Assembly (NCBI GenBank): GCA_018057825.1
Contig: JAGPCY010000002.1
Coordinates: forward strand, 62,001-126,000
DNA from: Kofleriaceae bacterium
Lineage (GTDB): Bacteria > Myxococcota_A > Polyangia > Haliangiales > Haliangiaceae
DNA length: 64,000 bases
Reading direction: 5' to 3'
The stretch's first letter is position 1; every line of letters begins with the position of its first letter. Below are positions 61,392 to 64,000 of this stretch, piece by piece. The notes under the pieces are model-generated. The model saw only the letters and a list, made by a program, of their open reading frames with translations, was not told where the DNA came from and ran no database searches. The translations under genes were made by a program, and so were the position numbers.

Positions 61392-61406
61392 CCTGCTTGC
61401 GCCGCC

Positions 61407-61841
61407 ATGTCCAACAGCCGCTTCGCCGTCGCCACCCACGTGTTGACCAGCCTGGCGCTGGTCGCCGAGGACGATCCGGCGGCGCGGCTGACCTCGGAGG
61501 CCCTGGCGGCGAGCATCAACACCAGCCCGGTGGTGATCCGGCGGATCATCGGTCGCCTGCGGGCCGCCGGCCTGGTCGTGGCGCAGACCGGGCGCGGCGG
61601 CGGCGCCGCCCTGGCCCGGCCGGCCAGCAAGATCTCGCTCCTCGACGTCCACCGCGCCGTCGACGAGCCGGTGCTGTTCGCGCTCAACCCCAACCAGCCC
61701 AACCCGCAGTGCGCGGTGAGCTGCCGCATGAAGGACGTCCTCGGGCCCGCCTTCGCCGCCGCCGAGCGCGCCGCCCGGGCCCAGCTCGCCCGGGTCCGGC
61801 TGTCGTCGCTGGTCGCCGCGCTGCGCGCGCCGCGGGCGTGA
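61407..61841 (+). CDS. Rrf2-family transcriptional regulator
   Basis: A 144-residue protein with the Rrf2 winged helix: SNSRFAVATHVLTSLALVAE, then EALAASINTSPVVIRRIIGRLRAAGLV and a Gly-rich wing TGRGGGAALAR. The effector region has two cysteines (C102, C106 in NPQCAVSC), not the three of Fe-S members such as IscR or NsrR. A thiol-based electrophile or redox switch is therefore more likely. It should repress the divergent OYE gene and itself through the palindrome at 61302-61316. Confidence 0.85.
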   Translation: MSNSRFAVATHVLTSLALVAEDDPAARLTSEALAASINTSPVVIRRIIGRLRAAGLVVAQTGRGGGAALARPASKISLLDVHRAVDEPVLFALNPNQPNPQCAVSCRMKDVLGPAFAAAERAARAQLARVRLSSLVAALRAPRA

Positions 61842-61895
61842 GGCCGGAGGATCAGGCGAGCGCCGACGCCACGCCGGCGCGCTGACTCCGCGGCC

Positions 61896-62519
61896 TCAGG
61901 TCCCGAGGAGCGCCTTCCACTGCGCCTCGGCCAGGGCCTTGAGCGCCGGCGCCTTCTTGAAGCCGTCGGGCTTGAACTCGCCGCCGAAGGAGTCGGGGCC
62001 GGCGTTGATGCGCGAGGTGCCGCGCAGCGCGTGTTTGTCCTTGCCCTCGAGGACCAGGAGCTTGCGCGTCGACGGGCTGACGTCGCTGGTGCAGGTCACG
62101 TCGTAGGCGAACGACAGCTCCGACACCATGTCGGTGTCCTCGTCGGTGATCTGCACCGAGCCGGGCAGGAACTTGGCGATGACGTCGAACTCGCAGCCGC
62201 TGACGCCGTCGGTGATCAGCCGAACCTGCTTCCACTTGCCGGCCTTGCCGCGGAAGTACTGGACGTAGATCTTGCGGCCGGTCAGGTGACCGTCCTTGAC
62301 CGTCTCGGTCGACGAGAACACCGCGAGACCGTCGGTGGCGAGGTCGCCGTCCTGCCAGGTCCAGACCTGCTCGACGACGGCGCCCTTGGCCTTGACGCCC
62401 TTGGGTAGCGGCTGGGTCGCGTCGCCCTGCTTGACGTCGTAGGGGCCGGGCTCGCGCGCGGTGGCGGTGCCGGTGGTTAGGGCGGTGGCGAAGACGATCG
62501 TGGCGAGGGCGATTCGCAT
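61896..62519 (-). CDS. Exported protein of unknown function
   Basis: A 207-residue protein. I chose the ATG at 62519, after an AGAGG site, because the signal peptide starts there (ALTTGTATAR). The mature domain is beta-rich with a Trp/Lys pattern (EQVWTWQDGDLATDGLAVFSS; RGKAGKWKQVRLITD) and a possible disulfide (GCEFDV, VTCTSDV). No family is assigned with confidence. It has a normal leader and promoter, unlike the leaderless genes nearby. Confidence 0.5.
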   Translation of the reverse strand: MRIALATIVFATALTTGTATAREPGPYDVKQGDATQPLPKGVKAKGAVVEQVWTWQDGDLATDGLAVFSSTETVKDGHLTGRKIYVQYFRGKAGKWKQVRLITDGVSGCEFDVIAKFLPGSVQITDEDTDMVSELSFAYDVTCTSDVSPSTRKLLVLEGKDKHALRGTSRINAGPDSFGGEFKPDGFKKAPALKALAEAQWKALLGT

Positions 62520-62547
62520 CGAGCTGGACCTCTGGAGTGGAAGGGAC

Positions 62548-62577
62548 ACGCTAGCGCGAGCGGCGCGGTCGCGACAA
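62548..62577 (-). promoter_or_regulatory. Sigma-70-like promoter with leader
   Basis: On the minus strand TTGTCG (62572-62577), an 18-base spacer and TAGCGT (62548-62553) drive the 62519 gene with a leader of about 20 bases that contains AGAGG. Confidence 0.45.
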
Positions 62578-62601
62578 CGCGCGGCGCGGCCGCGACGGGC
62601 A

Positions 62602-63444
62602 TCACTTGGGTAGCGGCACGATCGCGTGGACCGGGCCGCGGGCGCCGCAGTTGTGACCGCCGGCGACGAAGCCGATCGTCAAGACCACCTTGGCGGCGGC
62701 GTCGTCGACGTGGACCGCGCTCAGGTACGGCTGCTCGTCGTTGCACGGCGCGTCGGCGTCGGGCTTGCCCGGCACCGGATACACCCGGGTGAGCTTGTGG
62801 CTCGCGACCTTGGCGTCGCCCCGGCGGATGGTCACGAGCTGCTTGCGGACCTCGAGGCGGAAGGTCAGGTCGCGGTAAGTCACCGGGAGCTCGGCGTCGA
62901 GATCGTCCGACGGCGGGATCGGCTCGCTGCCCGGCAGCGCGCGCCAGTCGCCGGCGGCGAACCAGGCGTTGACCTCGGCGACCGCGGCCTTGGTCGCGAG
63001 GTCGGCCGCCGACGGCGGCGCGCCCGCCGCTGGCTCCTCGGGATCGGCCTGGTTGGGGTCGGCGACCCGCACCGCCTTCACGACCTTGCCGCTGGCGTCG
63101 AGGACGCGGGCCTCAAGGTCGAGGTAGCCGCGGCCGCCATCGTCGGCCACCGCCACCACCGCGATCATCGAGCCATCGCCCTTGATCGCCGGGAGGCCCT
63201 GGGCCACGAAGCCGCCGTAGGTGACGTCGATGACCTGGAGGCCGATCGTGCCCGGTGGGATCGCAGGCGTCAGCGGCGGCGCGGGCAGGGGCATCATCAT
63301 GGCGTCGACCTGGGGTGGCCCGGCGTCGCGGGCGCTGGGCGGCGGCGCGCTGGCGCCCGGCGCGGGCTTGGCGTCGTCGTCGCGCTTGCAGGCGGTGAAG
63401 GCGAGGGTGGCGAGGGCGAGGGCGAGGGCGAGGGTCGGGCGCAT
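62602..63444 (-). CDS. Lipoprotein of unknown function
   Basis: A 280-residue protein. The leader (ALALALATLAFTAC) is encoded partly by a GCGAGG-type hexamer run, and the lipobox is AFTAC. After an Ala/Pro linker, the mature domain has beta strands and helices with two cysteine-containing loops (DAPCNDEQPYL, GHNCGARGP). The start at 63444 gives a leader of the right length. It is divergent from the 63541 lipoprotein gene. No function is visible. Confidence 0.55.
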   Translation of the reverse strand: MRPTLALALALATLAFTACKRDDDAKPAPGASAPPPSARDAGPPQVDAMMMPLPAPPLTPAIPPGTIGLQVIDVTYGGFVAQGLPAIKGDGSMIAVVAVADDGGRGYLDLEARVLDASGKVVKAVRVADPNQADPEEPAAGAPPSAADLATKAAVAEVNAWFAAGDWRALPGSEPIPPSDDLDAELPVTYRDLTFRLEVRKQLVTIRRGDAKVASHKLTRVYPVPGKPDADAPCNDEQPYLSAVHVDDAAAKVVLTIGFVAGGHNCGARGPVHAIVPLPK

Positions 63445-63528
63445 GGGGGGAGAGCTCGGCCGTGCGGGCGCACGATGGAAGGTGTGCAAGGAACGCGTCC
63501 GGCCCGGCCGCGATTCCGCGAGACGGGC

Positions 63529-63534
63529 TATCGT
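63529..63534 (+). promoter_or_regulatory. -10 box for a leaderless transcript
   Basis: TATCGT ends 6 bases before the ATG at 63541. Confidence 0.55.
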
Positions 63535-63540
63535 CGCGCG

Positions 63541-64000
63541 ATGACGCACCGCCTGTCACTGTGCCTCGCGCTCACGCTGTCTCTGGCCGCCTTCGCCTGC
63601 GGCGGCAAGAAGGACGCACCGTCGGGTGCCGCGCCGGGTACCGGCGCGCCGACCGCGGGCACGGCCACCCCGCCCGGCAAGCCCGCGGCCAAGGAGCTGG
63701 CCGACGCCGCCGAGCCGACCGGCGTCACCTGGAAGCGCCTCGAGCAGCCCTTTGGCTCCGTCGAGGTGCCGGCCGGCGCGGGCTGGGAGGTCGTCGACAA
63801 TCAGGTCGAGGGCGCCGACGGCACCGTCATCATGCTGCAGGCCCAAGACGGGATCGGGCCCGAGCTGCTCGACGACTACCTGGCGTCCTACGACGACGTG
63901 CAGAAGCGCGACGCGCCCAAGTACGCCGGGAAGGGTTCGACCAAAGGCGCGGTCGGTGGCGCGGTGGCGGCGCGGGTCGAGGGTAGCTTCGACAACGGCA
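63541..64000 (+). CDS. Lipoprotein, 3' partial
   Basis: The frame is open from the ATG at 63541 to the end of the window (153 residues seen). The leader ends AAFAC, a lipobox, followed by GGKKD and an Ala/Pro/Gly linker. The visible domain begins WKRLEQPFGSVEVPAGAGWE, then QVEGADGTVIMLQAQDG. This resembles small beta-rich modules of myxobacterial lipoproteins, but no family is assigned. TATCGT lies 6 bases before the ATG. Confidence 0.6.
   Translation, partial: MTHRLSLCLALTLSLAAFACGGKKDAPSGAAPGTGAPTAGTATPPGKPAAKELADAAEPTGVTWKRLEQPFGSVEVPAGAGWEVVDNQVEGADGTVIMLQAQDGIGPELLDDYLASYDDVQKRDAPKYAGKGSTKGAVGGAVAARVEGSFDNG

Overview
The window is about 64 kb of very GC-rich bacterial DNA. Most third codon positions are G or C and starts are often GTG or TTG. 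It carries Ser/Thr kinases with PEGA repeats, at least 15 small secreted lipoproteins, a MYXO-CTERM-like tail, SBBP repeats, CotH and lamin-tail proteins, a bactofilin, and lipoproteins with an AgmX-like domain. This points to a predatory or soil Myxococcota, probably on the Polyangia/Haliangiales (Kofleriaceae-like) side. The taxon is inferred from gene content only. I see no rRNA, tRNA, CRISPR array or insertion sequence.

Layout. 1-5393: a tightly overlapping operon with a partial GHKL ATPase, a STAS/zinc-ribbon/PDZ membrane protein, a TPR/PEGA-like protein, a small lipoprotein and a FadL-like porin. 5539-12190: a surface operon of two lipoproteins, an OmpA-like protein with calcium-binding repeats and a TonB-dependent receptor. 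12340-21594: a receiver protein, a second GHKL ATPase, two large Ser/Thr kinases, a bactofilin and an MgtC-like protein. 21625-25887, minus strand: a deoxynucleoside kinase, a lipoprotein, and a FIST-sensor plus CheA-like kinase pair.

26051-34135 is the most striking region. It is a refractile-body (R-body, RebB 'killing trait') locus with four clear RebB proteins and two or three divergent relatives. It also has two receiver-less LuxR-type regulators, a large unknown protein, a Nudix-like protein and a proline-rich protein. A 21-bp element upstream of the first rebB recurs exactly, in inverted orientation, upstream of a phosphoesterase/phospholipase C-like gene that faces the cluster. This suggests co-regulation of R-bodies and a lipase-like enzyme. 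The FIST/kinase pair is divergent from the first regulator and could be its sensor.

34347-50099 holds mostly exported proteins: a CotH protein, an ExoD-like protein, a right-handed beta-helix protein, AgmX-like lipoproteins, a tandem DUF4157 (eCIS-core) protein with a cysteine-hydrolase-like C-terminus and an overlapping lipoprotein gene, an SBBP protein and an astacin-ricin protease. 50198-53980: a pseudo-trypsin/ricin lectin, then an SDR-SRPBCC-FolE-BLUF cluster that resembles light-responsive gene sets. 54020-64000: a 1563-residue lamin-tail/CotH lipoprotein, unknowns, an Old Yellow Enzyme divergent from an Rrf2 regulator with a palindrome between them, and more lipoproteins.

Two genome-scale habits stand out. 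Five of seven convergent gene junctions are filled by short tandem repeats, three of them long blocks of the same hexamer family. Many first-gene starts have a TAnnnT-like -10 box exactly 6 bases before ATG, which implies leaderless transcripts.
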